Shown here: in pieces, positions 39,829 through 49,153 of the stretch
Layout of the letters: the number at the start of each line of letters is the position of its first letter
Numbering within the stretch: position 1 is the stretch's first letter
Assembly (NCBI RefSeq): GCF_002803085.1
Contig: NZ_NNBJ01000016.1
Coordinates: 1-64,000, forward strand
Source of the DNA: Streptomyces sp. CB01201
GTDB lineage: Bacteria; Actinomycetota; Actinomycetes; Streptomycetales; Streptomycetaceae
Direction: 5' to 3'
DNA: 64,000 bases
The notes under the pieces: generated by a model
Told to the model about the DNA's origin: nothing
What the model saw: only the letters and a program-made list of their open reading frames with translations
The model's database searches: none
Translations under genes and position numbers: made by a program

Positions 39829-42702
39829 ATGAGCGAGACGAATACCGCTGCCGCCGCAGAGACGGCCGCGCCGCACCGCTACACGGCGGCCATGGCCGCC
39901 GACATCGAGGCACGCTGGCAGGACTTCTGGGACGCCGACGGCACCTACGCGGCGCCGAACCCGACGGGCGACCTGGCCGGTGACCCGGCGGTCGCCGCGC
40001 GGCCCAAGAAGTTCATCATGGACATGTTCCCGTACCCCTCGGGCTCGGGCCTGCACGTCGGCCACCCGCTGGGCTACATCGCCACCGACGTCTACGCCCG
40101 CCACCAGCGCATGACCGGCCACAACGTGCTGCACACGCTGGGCTTCGACGCCTTCGGCCTGCCCGCCGAGCAGCACGCGGTCGCCACCGGCACGCACCCG
40201 CGGGTGTCGACCGAGGCCGCCATGGACAACATGAAGCGCCAGCTGCGCCGGCTGGGCCTGGGCCACGACAAGCGCCGGTCGATCGCGACGATCGACCCGG
40301 AGTACTACAAGTGGACCCAGTGGATCTTCCTGCAGATCTTCAACTCCTGGTACGACGCCGACGCGCAGAAGGCCCGCCCGATCGCCGAGCTGGTCGCCGC
40401 GTTCGAGGACGGCAGCCGTGAGGTCCCCGGCGGCCGCGCCTGGGCCGCGCTGAGCGAGGCCGAGCGCGCCGACGTCCTGGGCGAGTACCGCCTGGCGTAC
40501 GCCTCCGACGCGCCGGTCAACTGGTGCCCCGGCCTGGGCACCGTCCTGGCCAACGAGGAGGTCACCGCCGACGGCCGCTCCGAGCGCGGCAACTTCCCCG
40601 TCTTCAAGTCCAAGCTGCGCCAGTGGAACATGCGGATCACCGCCTACGCGGACCGTCTGATCGACGACCTGGACGCGCTGGACTGGCCGGACGCGATCAA
40701 GCTGCAACAGCGCAACTGGATCGGCCGCTCCGAGGGCGCCCGCGTCGACTTCGAGGTCACCGACACCGACGCGATCACCGTCTTCACGACCCGCCAGGAC
40801 ACCCTGTTCGGCGCGACCTACATGGTCCTGGCGCCCGAGCACGAGCTGGTCGACACGATCGTCCCGGCCGCCTGGCCCGAGGGCACCCACGACGTGTGGA
40901 CGGGCGGCCACGCCTCCCCGGCCGAGGCCGTGGCCAAGTACCGCGCGTTCGCCGCGGCCAAGTCGGACGTGGAGCGTCAGGCCGACGCCAAGGAGAAGAC
41001 CGGCGTCTTCACCGGCGCGTTCGCCACCAACCCGGTGAGCGGCGAAAAGGTTCCCGTCTTCATCGCCGACTACGTACTGATGGGGTACGGCACCGGCGCG
41101 ATCATGGCCGTCCCGGCGCACGACACCCGCGACTTCGCCTTCGCGCGCGCCTTCGAGCTGCCCATGCGCTGCGTCGTGCAGCCCGACGACGACCGCGGCA
41201 CCGACGCCTCGACGTGGGACGACGCCTTCGGCTCCTACGAGGCGAAGCTGGTCAACTCCGCTGGCGCCGACATCTCGCTGGACGGCCTGGGCGTCGTCGA
41301 GGCCAAGGCGAAGATGACCGACTGGCTGACCGAGCGCGGCATTGGCGAGGGCACCGTCAACTTCCGGCTGCGCGACTGGCTGTTCAGCCGCCAGCGCTAC
41401 TGGGGCGAGCCCTTCCCGATCGTCTACGACGAGGAAGGCATCGCCCACTCGCTGCCCGAGTCGATGCTGCCCCTGGAGCTGCCGGAGGTCGACGACTACT
41501 CGCCGCGCACCTTCGAGCCCGACGACGCCAACACCTCGCCCGAGACCCCGCTGTCCCGCAACGAGGACTGGGTCAACGTCGAGCTGGACCTGGGCGACGG
41601 CGTCAAGAAGTACCGCCGCGAGACCAACACCATGCCCAACTGGGCGGGTTCCTGCTGGTACGAGCTGCGCTACCTGGACCCGCACAACAGCGACAAGCTG
41701 GTCGACCCCGCCATCGAGCAGTACTGGATGGGTCCGCGCGACGGCATGCCCACCGGCGGTGTCGACCTCTACGTCGGCGGCGCCGAGCACGCCGTACTGC
41801 ACCTGCTGTACGCGCGCTTCTGGTCCAAGGTCCTGTTCGACCTGGGTCACATCTCGTCGGCCGAGCCGTTCCACAAGCTGTACAACCAGGGCATGATCCA
41901 GGCGTACGTCTACCGGGACAGCCGCGGTTTCCCGGTGCCGGCCGCCGAGGTCGAGGAGCGCGACGGCAAGTTCTTCCACGCGGGCGAGCCCGTCAAGCGC
42001 GAGCTGGGCAAGATGGGCAAGTCCCTGAAGAACGCGGTCACTCCGGACGAGATCTGCACCGAGTACGGCGCCGACACCCTGCGCCTGTACGAGATGGCGA
42101 TGGGCCCGCTGGACGTCTCGCGCCCCTGGGACACCCGCGCGGTCGTCGGCCAGTACCGGCTGTTGCAGCGGCTGTGGCGCAACATCGTCGACGAGGCGAC
42201 CGGCGAGGTCACCGTCACCGACGCCGAGCCCGACGAGGCGACGCTGCGCGCCCTGCACAAGGCGATCGACGGAGCCGGCGGCGACCTGGCGGGGCTGCGC
42301 TTCAACACCGCCATCGCCAAGATCACCGAGCTGAACAACCACCTGACCAAGGCGGGCGGCCCGCTGGCCCGGCCGGTGGCCGAACAGCTGGTACTGCTGA
42401 TCGCCCCGCTGGCCCCGCACATCGCCGAGGAGCTGTGGCGCAAGCTGGGCCACACCGACTCCGTGGTGCACCGCGACTTCCCCGTCGCCGACCCCGCGTA
42501 CGTCGTGGACGAGGCCGTGACCTGCGTCGTCCAGATCAAGGGCAAGGTCAAGGCCCGCCTGGAGGTGCCGCCCGGCATCTCCGACGACGAGCTGGAGAAG
42601 CTGGCGCTGGCCGACGAGGGCGTCGTCGCGGCGCTGGACGGCGCGGGCATCCGCAAGGTCATCGTGCGCGCGCCGAAGCTGGTGAACATCGTCCCCGCGT
42701 AA
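39829..42702 (+). CDS. leuS: Leucyl-tRNA synthetase
   Basis: This class I synthetase charges tRNA-Leu. The 957-aa length fits. The HIGH signature appears as GLHVGHPLGY, an editing domain (CP1) runs from about residue 260 to 450 with TLFGATYMVLAPEH, the KMSKS loop reads KMGKS, and the anticodon-binding domain is C-terminal. ATG 39829 gives the family N terminus; GGAG lies 10 nt upstream. Upstream in-frame ATG 39754 falls in the attenuator. Confidence 0.97.
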   Translation: MSETNTAAAAETAAPHRYTAAMAADIEARWQDFWDADGTYAAPNPTGDLAGDPAVAARPKKFIMDMFPYPSGSGLHVGHPLGYIATDVYARHQRMTGHNVLHTLGFDAFGLPAEQHAVATGTHPRVSTEAAMDNMKRQLRRLGLGHDKRRSIATIDPEYYKWTQWIFLQIFNSWYDADAQKARPIAELVAAFEDGSREVPGGRAWAALSEAERADVLGEYRLAYASDAPVNWCPGLGTVLANEEVTADGRSERGNFPVFKSKLRQWNMRITAYADRLIDDLDALDWPDAIKLQQRNWIGRSEGARVDFEVTDTDAITVFTTRQDTLFGATYMVLAPEHELVDTIVPAAWPEGTHDVWTGGHASPAEAVAKYRAFAAAKSDVERQADAKEKTGVFTGAFATNPVSGEKVPVFIADYVLMGYGTGAIMAVPAHDTRDFAFARAFELPMRCVVQPDDDRGTDASTWDDAFGSYEAKLVNSAGADISLDGLGVVEAKAKMTDWLTERGIGEGTVNFRLRDWLFSRQRYWGEPFPIVYDEEGIAHSLPESMLPLELPEVDDYSPRTFEPDDANTSPETPLSRNEDWVNVELDLGDGVKKYRRETNTMPNWAGSCWYELRYLDPHNSDKLVDPAIEQYWMGPRDGMPTGGVDLYVGGAEHAVLHLLYARFWSKVLFDLGHISSAEPFHKLYNQGMIQAYVYRDSRGFPVPAAEVEERDGKFFHAGEPVKRELGKMGKSLKNAVTPDEICTEYGADTLRLYEMAMGPLDVSRPWDTRAVVGQYRLLQRLWRNIVDEATGEVTVTDAEPDEATLRALHKAIDGAGGDLAGLRFNTAIAKITELNNHLTKAGGPLARPVAEQLVLLIAPLAPHIAEELWRKLGHTDSVVHRDFPVADPAYVVDEAVTCVVQIKGKVKARLEVPPGISDDELEKLALADEGVVAALDGAGIRKVIVRAPKLVNIVPA

Positions 42703-42732
42703 GGGCCGAAGCGGCACCGGGGGCTTTCCCCT

Positions 42733-42775
42733 ACGGGCAGGTTGGGGGTTCCGCGGGAACCCACGGCCTGCCCGT
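42733..42775 (+). terminator. Terminator after leuS
   Basis: A 9-bp outer stem (42733-42741 with 42767-42775) plus a 7-bp inner stem (42746-42752 with 42756-42762), 30 bp after the leuS stop. Confidence 0.7.
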
Positions 42776-42781
42776 TCCGTT

Positions 42782-42787
42782 TACGGT
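42782..42787 (+). promoter_or_regulatory. -10 box before membrane coiled-coil gene
   Basis: TACGGT lies about 35 nt before ATG 42823, in line with a short leader containing GAGGGG as RBS. Confidence 0.45.
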
Positions 42788-42822
42788 GGAGGGGACGATG
42801 CCGACCGACCGAGGGGACGTTC

Positions 42823-43560
42823 ATGGAAGCCGCGATCCTGATCATGGCGCTGCTGTTCGTCGCCTTCGTGGCGCTCGGCGTGTACGTGACGGTCAAGGTG
42901 GTCGGCGCCGCCAAGCGCGGGGTGGAGCACACGGTCACCCAGGCGCGGCGGACGGTGGAGGACACCACGCTGAGGGCCAAGAGCGTCGGCCAGCCCGGTG
43001 TCGCCGGCCAGCTCGCCCAGCTCAGGCTCTCGCTGCGCACCTCGATGCGGGCGACCCAGGAGGCGCTGCACGCCCGGCTGGCCGAGGACGAATCCCTGAA
43101 GGAGTCGCTCGCCCTGTTCGAGCGGCTCAGCGGGCACGGCCACGAACTGGACGACGAGCTGAGGCGGCTGGAGCGCGAGCCGGACAAGCGCAAGGTCGCG
43201 GAGCGGATGCCGGAGCTCCGCGAGCGCACCGAGCGGATCACGCACTCCGCGGACTCGCTGCGCTGGGCGGCCCGCGACCGGGCACGCCAGTTCGCCGACG
43301 ACGATCTCGCCTCGCTCAGCCAGCAGATCGAGATGGAGTCGGGTGCCCTGCGGGACTGGTCGGTCAAGGGCCCCACGACGGGTGAAAACCCTTACGGGGA
43401 CGACGTTCCGGGCCACCCCGCACCGCAGGCCCGGACCGCGCAGCCCCGGACCTCGCAGGACCAGGCACCGCACGTCCAGGCACCGCAGGCGATAGGCCCG
43501 ACCCAGCAGCCGGTGACCTACCCCTGGCAGAAGGCGCCCCGTCCCGAGGCGACCAGCTGA
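42823..43560 (+). CDS. Membrane-anchored coiled-coil protein
   Basis: This 245-aa protein is of unknown function. An N-terminal transmembrane helix (about 3-25) is followed by a long charged α-helical region (about 28-190; many E/R/L heptads, LRERTERITHSADSLRWAARDRARQF) and a Pro/Gln/Ala-rich disordered tail ending YPWQK. The architecture recalls actinobacterial scaffold or division-associated proteins, but no family motif is recognised. It lies between leuS and degV. Confidence 0.75.
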   Translation: MEAAILIMALLFVAFVALGVYVTVKVVGAAKRGVEHTVTQARRTVEDTTLRAKSVGQPGVAGQLAQLRLSLRTSMRATQEALHARLAEDESLKESLALFERLSGHGHELDDELRRLEREPDKRKVAERMPELRERTERITHSADSLRWAARDRARQFADDDLASLSQQIEMESGALRDWSVKGPTTGENPYGDDVPGHPAPQARTAQPRTSQDQAPHVQAPQAIGPTQQPVTYPWQKAPRPEATS

Positions 43561-43804
43561 CCAAGCACCCGTGACCGATGACGCACGCCGGCCGGCCTCG
43601 AAGCGGTGAGCTGATGGCGCCTCCGTGGATGCCCGTCCGGATGCGGCGAGCTCATGATGCCGCCGCGGGTGCCCGTCCGGATGCCCTGGATGTCCTGGTC
43701 GGCGACGGCGAACACCAGGTCAAGGCACGGGAACAGGGCCCCGCGGGCTGACCCGAACTGATCATTGCCCCGGGGCCGGACTGCCGCGCGACGCCCTCGG
43801 CAGG

Positions 43805-43810
43805 TAACCT
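43805..43810 (+). promoter_or_regulatory. -10 box for DegV gene
   Basis: TAACCT ends 7 nt before ATG 43818; a leaderless transcript is likely. The preceding gap (43561-43804) holds two copies of a GATGCCCGTCCGGATGC-like phrase and no gene. Confidence 0.5.
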
Positions 43811-43817
43811 CCCGCTC

Positions 43818-44663
43818 ATGTCCCGCCATGTCGCGATCGTCACCGATTCCACGGCCTATCTGCCGCCGCAGACGATGGAGCGGCACCACATCACCGCAGT
43901 GCCACTGACCGTTGTCCTGGGGGACCAGGCGCTGGAAGAGGGCACCGAGATCTCGGCCCGTTCCCTCGCGATCGCCCTGCAGAAACGACGCCCCGTCACC
44001 ACTTCCCGGCCCAGCCCGGCGGTATTCGCGGCCGCCTACCGCAAGGTCGCCGAGGCGGGGGCGACCTCGATCGTCTCCCTGCATCTGTCGGCCGAGATCT
44101 CCGGCACCTATGACGCCGCCGTACTGGCCGCCAAGGACGCGCCGGTGCCGGTACGGGTCGTCGACACCGGCATGGTCGCGATGGCCCTCGGCTTCTGCGC
44201 GCTGTCCGCGGCTGAGGTCGCCGAGGCGGGCGGGACCCTGGACGAAGCGGTGGCCGCCGCCGAGAAGCGGGCCGGCGCCACCTCCGCCTTCTTCTACGTC
44301 GACACCCTGGACTATCTACGCCGGGGCGGCCGGATCGGGGCGGCGCAGGCCCTGCTCGGCTCGGCCCTCGCGGTCAAGCCGCTGCTCCAGCTCGACGGCG
44401 GCCGGGTCGACATGCTGGAGAAGGTGCGCACCGCCTCGAAGGCCATCGCACGCCTGGAGGAGATCGTGGTCGAGCGGGCCGGGAGCAGCCCGGTCGACAT
44501 CGCCGTGCACCATCTCGCGGCACCCGACCGCGCCACCGCGCTCGCCGACCGGCTGCGGGCGCGGGTGCCGGGCCTGGTCGACCTGCACATGAGCGAGGTC
44601 GGAGCGGTGATCGGTGCGCATACGGGACCGGGACTGCTGGGCGCCATCGTCTCTCCGCGCTGA
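43818..44663 (+). CDS. DegV family fatty-acid-binding protein
   Basis: This 281-aa two-domain protein starts VAIVTDSTAYLP, the DegV signature, with TSRPSPAVF, HLSAEISGTYDAA, VDTGMVAMALGF, DTLDYLRRGGRIG and a C-terminal GAVIGAHTGPG. DegV (FakB) proteins bind a fatty acid and present it to a kinase for phospholipid synthesis. No FakA-like kinase is seen in the window. Confidence 0.92.
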   Translation: MSRHVAIVTDSTAYLPPQTMERHHITAVPLTVVLGDQALEEGTEISARSLAIALQKRRPVTTSRPSPAVFAAAYRKVAEAGATSIVSLHLSAEISGTYDAAVLAAKDAPVPVRVVDTGMVAMALGFCALSAAEVAEAGGTLDEAVAAAEKRAGATSAFFYVDTLDYLRRGGRIGAAQALLGSALAVKPLLQLDGGRVDMLEKVRTASKAIARLEEIVVERAGSSPVDIAVHHLAAPDRATALADRLRARVPGLVDLHMSEVGAVIGAHTGPGLLGAIVSPR

Positions 44664-44771
44664 ACGAGCCCGGGAGCCCGGCGAGGGCCTCCCGATCCGG
44701 AGCATCCCCTCCTCCGCACCCTCCTCAGCTCACTCAACAGCTCCCGCAACTCCCTCTTGCGGGTGGCCGAG

Positions 44772-44780
44772 TTATCCACA
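44772..44780 (+). other. DnaA-box-like 9-mer
   Basis: TTATCCACA, an exact DnaA box, lies in the gap between degV and comEA together with a degenerate second site (TTTCCACGG) 18 bp on. It is isolated, so not an origin. Confidence 0.4.
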
Positions 44781-44836
44781 ACTGGCCGGTTTTCCACGGA
44801 AATTGAGGGTGCTCAGCGGGCCGGGGTCCGGGTGCC

Positions 44837-44842
44837 TAACGT
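44837..44842 (+). promoter_or_regulatory. -10 box for comEA
   Basis: TAACGT ends 8 nt before the ATG at 44851. Confidence 0.45.
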
Positions 44843-44850
44843 ATCGTGAC

Positions 44851-45924
44851 ATGGCAATCCGATCACCACGCACCGCCACGAGCGGACCGGGCCGGGCCCC
44901 CGGCTCGGACGGCCGCATCCGTACCCACCACGGCCACGGCCGCCGGGGTCGCGCCGCCCCGGCTCACACATCAGTCCTGAGCGCACGCAGGCGCGCGGAC
45001 GCGCTCTTCCTGCCGTCCCCGCCGGGCACGGCGGCCCCACCGCCGGATCCGGCCGCCACGCCCTCTTCGGCTCCGCCTTCGGGCCTGCCTTCGGCCCCGC
45101 CTTCGGTCCTGCCCGAGACGTCGGCCGACCTCCCCCCGAGCGCCACCTTCCCCGCTCCCGGTGTACGTGCGCGGATCGGGGCGGCCGTGCGGGAGCGGCT
45201 TCCGCTGTGGGCCCAGTCGAGATGCGGGCTCGCGCCGCGCAGCCTGGCCGCGCTGTGCGTGGTGCTGGTGGTCGCGGCGGGGTTCGCCGTCCATCACTTC
45301 TGGACCGGGCGGCCGCAGTCCGTACGCGCTCCCGAACTGGTCGACGGGGCTGAGCCTGCACCGTCGGGGTCGTCGGGGTCCCCGCCTGCGACCGCGGGAA
45401 GGCGGGCGGCCCACGGCTCCGGGAGCGGAGGCGAGAACACCGACGCGCCACCCCGTCCGGTGGCGAACGCGGCGCCGTCACCGGTGGGAGTGCTCGTGGT
45501 GGACGTGGGCGGGAAGGTGCGGCGGCCCGGGATCTACCGGCTGCCCAACGGATCCCGGGTGGCCGACGCGCTGGCCGCGGCGGGCGGTGTACGCGAGGGC
45601 GCGGATCTGACGGGCCTCAACCGGGCGCGGCCACTCGCGGACGGCGAGCAGGTGCTGGCCGGGATGCCGGGCGGGGCTCCGGTCGGGCCCGGTGCCGAGG
45701 CCGGAAGCGCCGGCCCCGTCGGCGGAGCGGGCGGGCCGGTCAGTCTCAACTCCGCCTCGGTGGACCAGTTGGACGGGCTGCCCGGCGTCGGCCCGGTGCT
45801 CGCGCGGCACATCGTGGACTACCGGGCCCAGCACGGCGGCTTCCGCTCCGTCGATGAACTGCGCGAGGTCAATGGGATCGGCGAGCGGCGGTTCAACGAC
45901 CTCCAGCCTCTGGTGCGGTTGTGA
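44851..45924 (+). CDS. comEA: ComEA family DNA-binding protein
   Basis: This is a 357-aa membrane-anchored DNA-binding protein. A long Pro/Ala-rich cytoplasmic N terminus (about 1-125) precedes one transmembrane helix (about 128-148), then an SLBB domain (about 210-270, VVDVGGKVRRPGIYRL) and a C-terminal helix-hairpin-helix pair (SLNSASVDQLDGLPGVGPVLA). ComEA homologues bind incoming DNA during transformation. Its stop overlaps the comEC start (GTGA). Confidence 0.9.
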   Translation: MAIRSPRTATSGPGRAPGSDGRIRTHHGHGRRGRAAPAHTSVLSARRRADALFLPSPPGTAAPPPDPAATPSSAPPSGLPSAPPSVLPETSADLPPSATFPAPGVRARIGAAVRERLPLWAQSRCGLAPRSLAALCVVLVVAAGFAVHHFWTGRPQSVRAPELVDGAEPAPSGSSGSPPATAGRRAAHGSGSGGENTDAPPRPVANAAPSPVGVLVVDVGGKVRRPGIYRLPNGSRVADALAAAGGVREGADLTGLNRARPLADGEQVLAGMPGGAPVGPGAEAGSAGPVGGAGGPVSLNSASVDQLDGLPGVGPVLARHIVDYRAQHGGFRSVDELREVNGIGERRFNDLQPLVRL

Positions 45925-48602
45925 TCCGCCCCGACGTCCACGCCGAGGCCGGCCACCGGCTGGGCGCGGCCAACCCCTTCCGGGAGGGCCCGACGGATCT
46001 GCGCCTGGTCGGCCCCGCGCTCGGAGCGTGGGCCGGTACGGCTGCGGCGGTCAACGCATCGGCGGATGTAGCCGGTTGGGGAATGGTCTTGTGCCTCGCC
46101 GTGGCCGGAGTGCTAGTGGCGCCGACGGCCGGCCGAGCGCTCGCGCGGTGGCTGGCGGATGTGAAGGCGGGGGTGCGACGGGAGCCGGACGGGGCCGAGT
46201 ACGGGGGGCAGGACGGAGATGGGGATGGGGAGGTGAACGCGGACGGAGACGGTGTGACGGAGCCGGGCGGCCGGTCCGATCAGGGGATCTGGCGGTACCG
46301 GGGCGCGGTGGCCGCGGTGCTGGTCTGTGCGGCCGCCGGGATCGTGGCAGGCGGGCTGCACGCCGCCGAGGCGCGCCGGGGGCCACTGCCCGCGCTCGCG
46401 GCCGAATACCGCTATGCCACCGTGGAGTTGGTGGTGCGCGCCGATCCGCGGGCGACCCGGTCGCCGGGCTGGGGCGGTCCTTCGTTCGCGGTGGACGCGG
46501 AGGTCGAACGGGTCCTGGGGCCGGGCAGCGGGACCGCGCTGGTCCGTACGCCGGTCCTGGTGATCGCGCCTGCGAGTTGGCAGGGCCTGTTGCCCTCGAC
46601 CCGGGTGCGGGTGACCGGGCGGCTCGCACCGGCGGACGGAGCGGTCGCCGCCGTACTGAAGGCGCCGGGCGGCCCGCCCCGCGTCACGGGGGCGCCAACT
46701 GCCGTACAGCGGCTGGCCGGTGGGCTGAGGTCGGGACTGCGCACGGCGTCCGGCGGGCTGGCGCCGGACGCGCGGGCACTGCTGCCCGGCCTGGTCGTCG
46801 GTGACACCTCGCGAGTGACGCCCGAGTTGAAGGCCGCCTTCGAGGCGACCGATCTCACGCACCTCATGGCCGTGTCCGGGAGCAACTTGGCGATCATGCT
46901 GGCGCTGTTGGTCGGGGCGCCGGGGCGGGCCCTGCTCGCCGAGCGGGGCGGCCTCGCCCCGCGGCTCGGCATCTCCCTGCGGGCGACCGCCCTGCTGGGT
47001 GGGGCGCTCACGCTCGCCTTCGTCGTGGTGTGCCGCCCGGAGCCGAGCGTGCTGCGAGCCGCGGCGTGCGGACTGGTCGCCCTGCTGGCCATCGCCACCG
47101 GCAGGCGTCGATCGCTGATCCCGGCTCTGGCCGCCGCCGTACTGCTCCTGGTGCTGTACGCGCCCGAACTGGCCCGCAGTTACGGCTTTCTGCTGTCGGT
47201 CCTCGCGACCGGGGCACTGCTCACGATCGCGCCCGGCTGGGCCGCGGCACTGCGCAGGCGCGGGGTGCCTGACCGGCTCGCCGAGGTGCTGGCCGCGGCG
47301 GGGGCGGCGCAGGCCGTGTGTGCGCCGGTGGTGGCTGTGTTCGCGGAGCGGGTCAGTCTGGTTGCCGTGCCCTGCAACCTGCTGGCCGAGCCGGCCGTGG
47401 CACTGGCCACGGTCGCGGGCTTCGCCGCACTCGCCACGGCCCCGATCGCGATGCCGGCCGCCAAGTTCCTTGCCTGGTGCGCTGGTTGGCCCACCGGGTG
47501 GATCGCATCGGTGGCCCGTACCGGAGCGGCGCTGCCCGGGGCGCAGTCGCAGTGGCCCGGCGGCTGGCGCGGGGGACTGCTGCTGGCGCTCGTCACCGGG
47601 GTCGCGGTGTTCATCGCCCGCCGACTGCCCCGGTATCCCTGGGCGGCCGCCGCGCTCGCACTTCTCGTTCTGCTCGCCGTGGTGCGGCCCGCTCCGCTGA
47701 CCAGGCTGGTCACCGGCTGGCCGCCGCCGGGCTGGTCGTACGCCATGTGCGATGTGGGGCAGGGGGACGCCACGGTGATTGCCGCCGGAGCGGGATCGGC
47801 GGTGGTGGTCGATACGGGGCCGGAGCCTCTGGCGGTGGACCGATGCCTGCACGAACTCGGCGTGAAACGCGTCCCGTTGCTGCTGCTGACCCACTTCCAC
47901 GCCGATCACGTAGGGGGCCTCACCGGGGTCTTGCGGGGTCGTTCGGTGGGGGTGATCCAGACGACGGGGTTCGCGGAGCCGCCCGACCAGGCCGCCTTCG
48001 TCCGGCGCGCCGCCGCTGTGGGCGACGTGCCCGTGGTGACGGCCGGATACGGCGAGCGGCGGGCCCTTGGCGGGCTCTCCTGGGAGGTGCTGTGGCCACC
48101 GCCGACGCGGCGAGCGGGTCTTCCGGGGCCGGGGCCGGTGCCAGGGCCGAGTCCGCTGCCGGGGCTGGTCCCGGACGGGCCGAGTCCGCTGCCGGGGCCA
48201 GGGCCGGGGCCGGTGCTGGTCGCGGACGGGCCGAACGACGCCAGTGTGACCCTGCTCGTCCACACCGCTGCCGGGCTGACCCTGCTGCTGCCGGGAGATC
48301 TCGAACCGCCCTCCCAGCAGGCCCTGTTGCGGGGGAACCCGGGGCTCGGACGGGTGGATGTCCTCAAGGTCGCGCATCACGGTTCGGCGCACCAGGAGCC
48401 CGCGCTGCTCAGAGCCGTACGTCCGAGGCTGGCATTGATCTCGGTGGGCCGGGGCAACCGCTACGGCCACCCCGCGCCCGGCACCGTCGCCGTACTGCGG
48501 GCACGGGGAGCGGCGGTGCTGCGTACGGACGTGGACGGGGCGATCGCGGTCACGGGGGTGGGCGAATCGCTGAGGGCCGTGCCGCGGGGGAGGGGCCCGT
48601 GA
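45921..48602 (+). CDS. comEC: ComEC/Rec2 family DNA uptake channel protein
   Basis: This 893-aa membrane protein has an acidic Gly/Asp linker at about 90-115, an OB-like outer domain, and the competence domain with THLMAVSGSNLAIM followed by many helices. A C-terminal metallo-β-lactamase-like domain (about 600-885) has THFHADHVGG and HHGSAHQE. A Pro/Gly/Leu insertion (about 730-770) is low complexity. It begins with GTG overlapping the comEA stop by 4 bases. It looks intact, although streptomycetes are not known to be naturally competent. Confidence 0.92.
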   Translation: MIRPDVHAEAGHRLGAANPFREGPTDLRLVGPALGAWAGTAAAVNASADVAGWGMVLCLAVAGVLVAPTAGRALARWLADVKAGVRREPDGAEYGGQDGDGDGEVNADGDGVTEPGGRSDQGIWRYRGAVAAVLVCAAAGIVAGGLHAAEARRGPLPALAAEYRYATVELVVRADPRATRSPGWGGPSFAVDAEVERVLGPGSGTALVRTPVLVIAPASWQGLLPSTRVRVTGRLAPADGAVAAVLKAPGGPPRVTGAPTAVQRLAGGLRSGLRTASGGLAPDARALLPGLVVGDTSRVTPELKAAFEATDLTHLMAVSGSNLAIMLALLVGAPGRALLAERGGLAPRLGISLRATALLGGALTLAFVVVCRPEPSVLRAAACGLVALLAIATGRRRSLIPALAAAVLLLVLYAPELARSYGFLLSVLATGALLTIAPGWAAALRRRGVPDRLAEVLAAAGAAQAVCAPVVAVFAERVSLVAVPCNLLAEPAVALATVAGFAALATAPIAMPAAKFLAWCAGWPTGWIASVARTGAALPGAQSQWPGGWRGGLLLALVTGVAVFIARRLPRYPWAAAALALLVLLAVVRPAPLTRLVTGWPPPGWSYAMCDVGQGDATVIAAGAGSAVVVDTGPEPLAVDRCLHELGVKRVPLLLLTHFHADHVGGLTGVLRGRSVGVIQTTGFAEPPDQAAFVRRAAAVGDVPVVTAGYGERRALGGLSWEVLWPPPTRRAGLPGPGPVPGPSPLPGLVPDGPSPLPGPGPGPVLVADGPNDASVTLLVHTAAGLTLLLPGDLEPPSQQALLRGNPGLGRVDVLKVAHHGSAHQEPALLRAVRPRLALISVGRGNRYGHPAPGTVAVLRARGAAVLRTDVDGAIAVTGVGESLRAVPRGRGP

Positions 48603-48683
48603 CGCGCAGGAGCGGCGTCCGGTCGGCTGCCCAAGACACCCGCTGCCGTCAAGTCACCGGCGGACGAAGGGACTTGCTGAGCG

Positions 48684-49145
48684 TCAGACGAGCCAGGCTC
48701 CTTCGCTCATCAGGTCGCGGCCGGGGATCTCGTTGAGCTCGCGCCAGGCCTGGATGCGCTGGGGGACGACACGGAAGTAGGCGTAGGAGGGGCCGCTGTC
48801 GCGCGGATCCCAGATGAGCTTGGCGGCGAAGGCGTCCGCCGAGGCGGTGGGCAGTTCGCCGGACGGGAAGACCGTCGCGGTGCCGGTGATGTGGACGACG
48901 TCCCGGGTGTGGCCGAGCGTCACCTGCACCGTGCGGTTGCCGGACTCCAGGTTGCGCAGGGTGGGGTTGGTGCTCCGGGTGCACATCAGGAGGGAGTCGT
49001 GTTCCCAGACGAAGGAGAGAGGCATGAGGTGGGGTTCCCCGGAGCTGGAGGCCGTCGCGATCCAGGCGTCCGCGTCCTTTTCAAGGCGGGTCAGGACATC
49101 CTGCTTGCGCTGTTCGGGGCTGCGGGCAGGCTCATGTGTCGTCAT
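48684..49145 (-). CDS. PPOX-class (pyridoxamine 5'-phosphate oxidase-like) flavoprotein
   Basis: This is a 153-aa split-β-barrel protein. Motifs are DADAWIATASSSGEPHLMPLSFVWEHDSLLMCT and the repeated β strands that bind FMN or F420 in this superfamily; DPRDSGPSYAYFRVVP is near the end. ATG 49145 fits the domain boundary. On the minus strand TAGCGT (49159-49154) lies 8 nt upstream, a leaderless pattern. Substrate unknown. Confidence 0.82.
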   Translation of the reverse strand: MTTHEPARSPEQRKQDVLTRLEKDADAWIATASSSGEPHLMPLSFVWEHDSLLMCTRSTNPTLRNLESGNRTVQVTLGHTRDVVHITGTATVFPSGELPTASADAFAAKLIWDPRDSGPSYAYFRVVPQRIQAWRELNEIPGRDLMSEGAWLV

Positions 49146-49153
49146 GTCCCGGA

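Noticed and set aside
39439..42717. A 1092-codon open frame on the minus strand opposite leuS
   Set aside because: It mirrors leuS in a high-GC genome, has biased Val/Leu/Gly/Asp composition without any domain, and leuS is beyond doubt on the plus strand.
44772..44789. Replication origin near comEA
   Set aside because: There is only one exact DnaA box and one degenerate site, with no dnaA or dnaN and no box cluster.
48067..48249. Small Gly/Arg-rich ORF inside comEC
   Set aside because: It is an alternate frame of the Pro/Gly insertion in comEC, without RBS.
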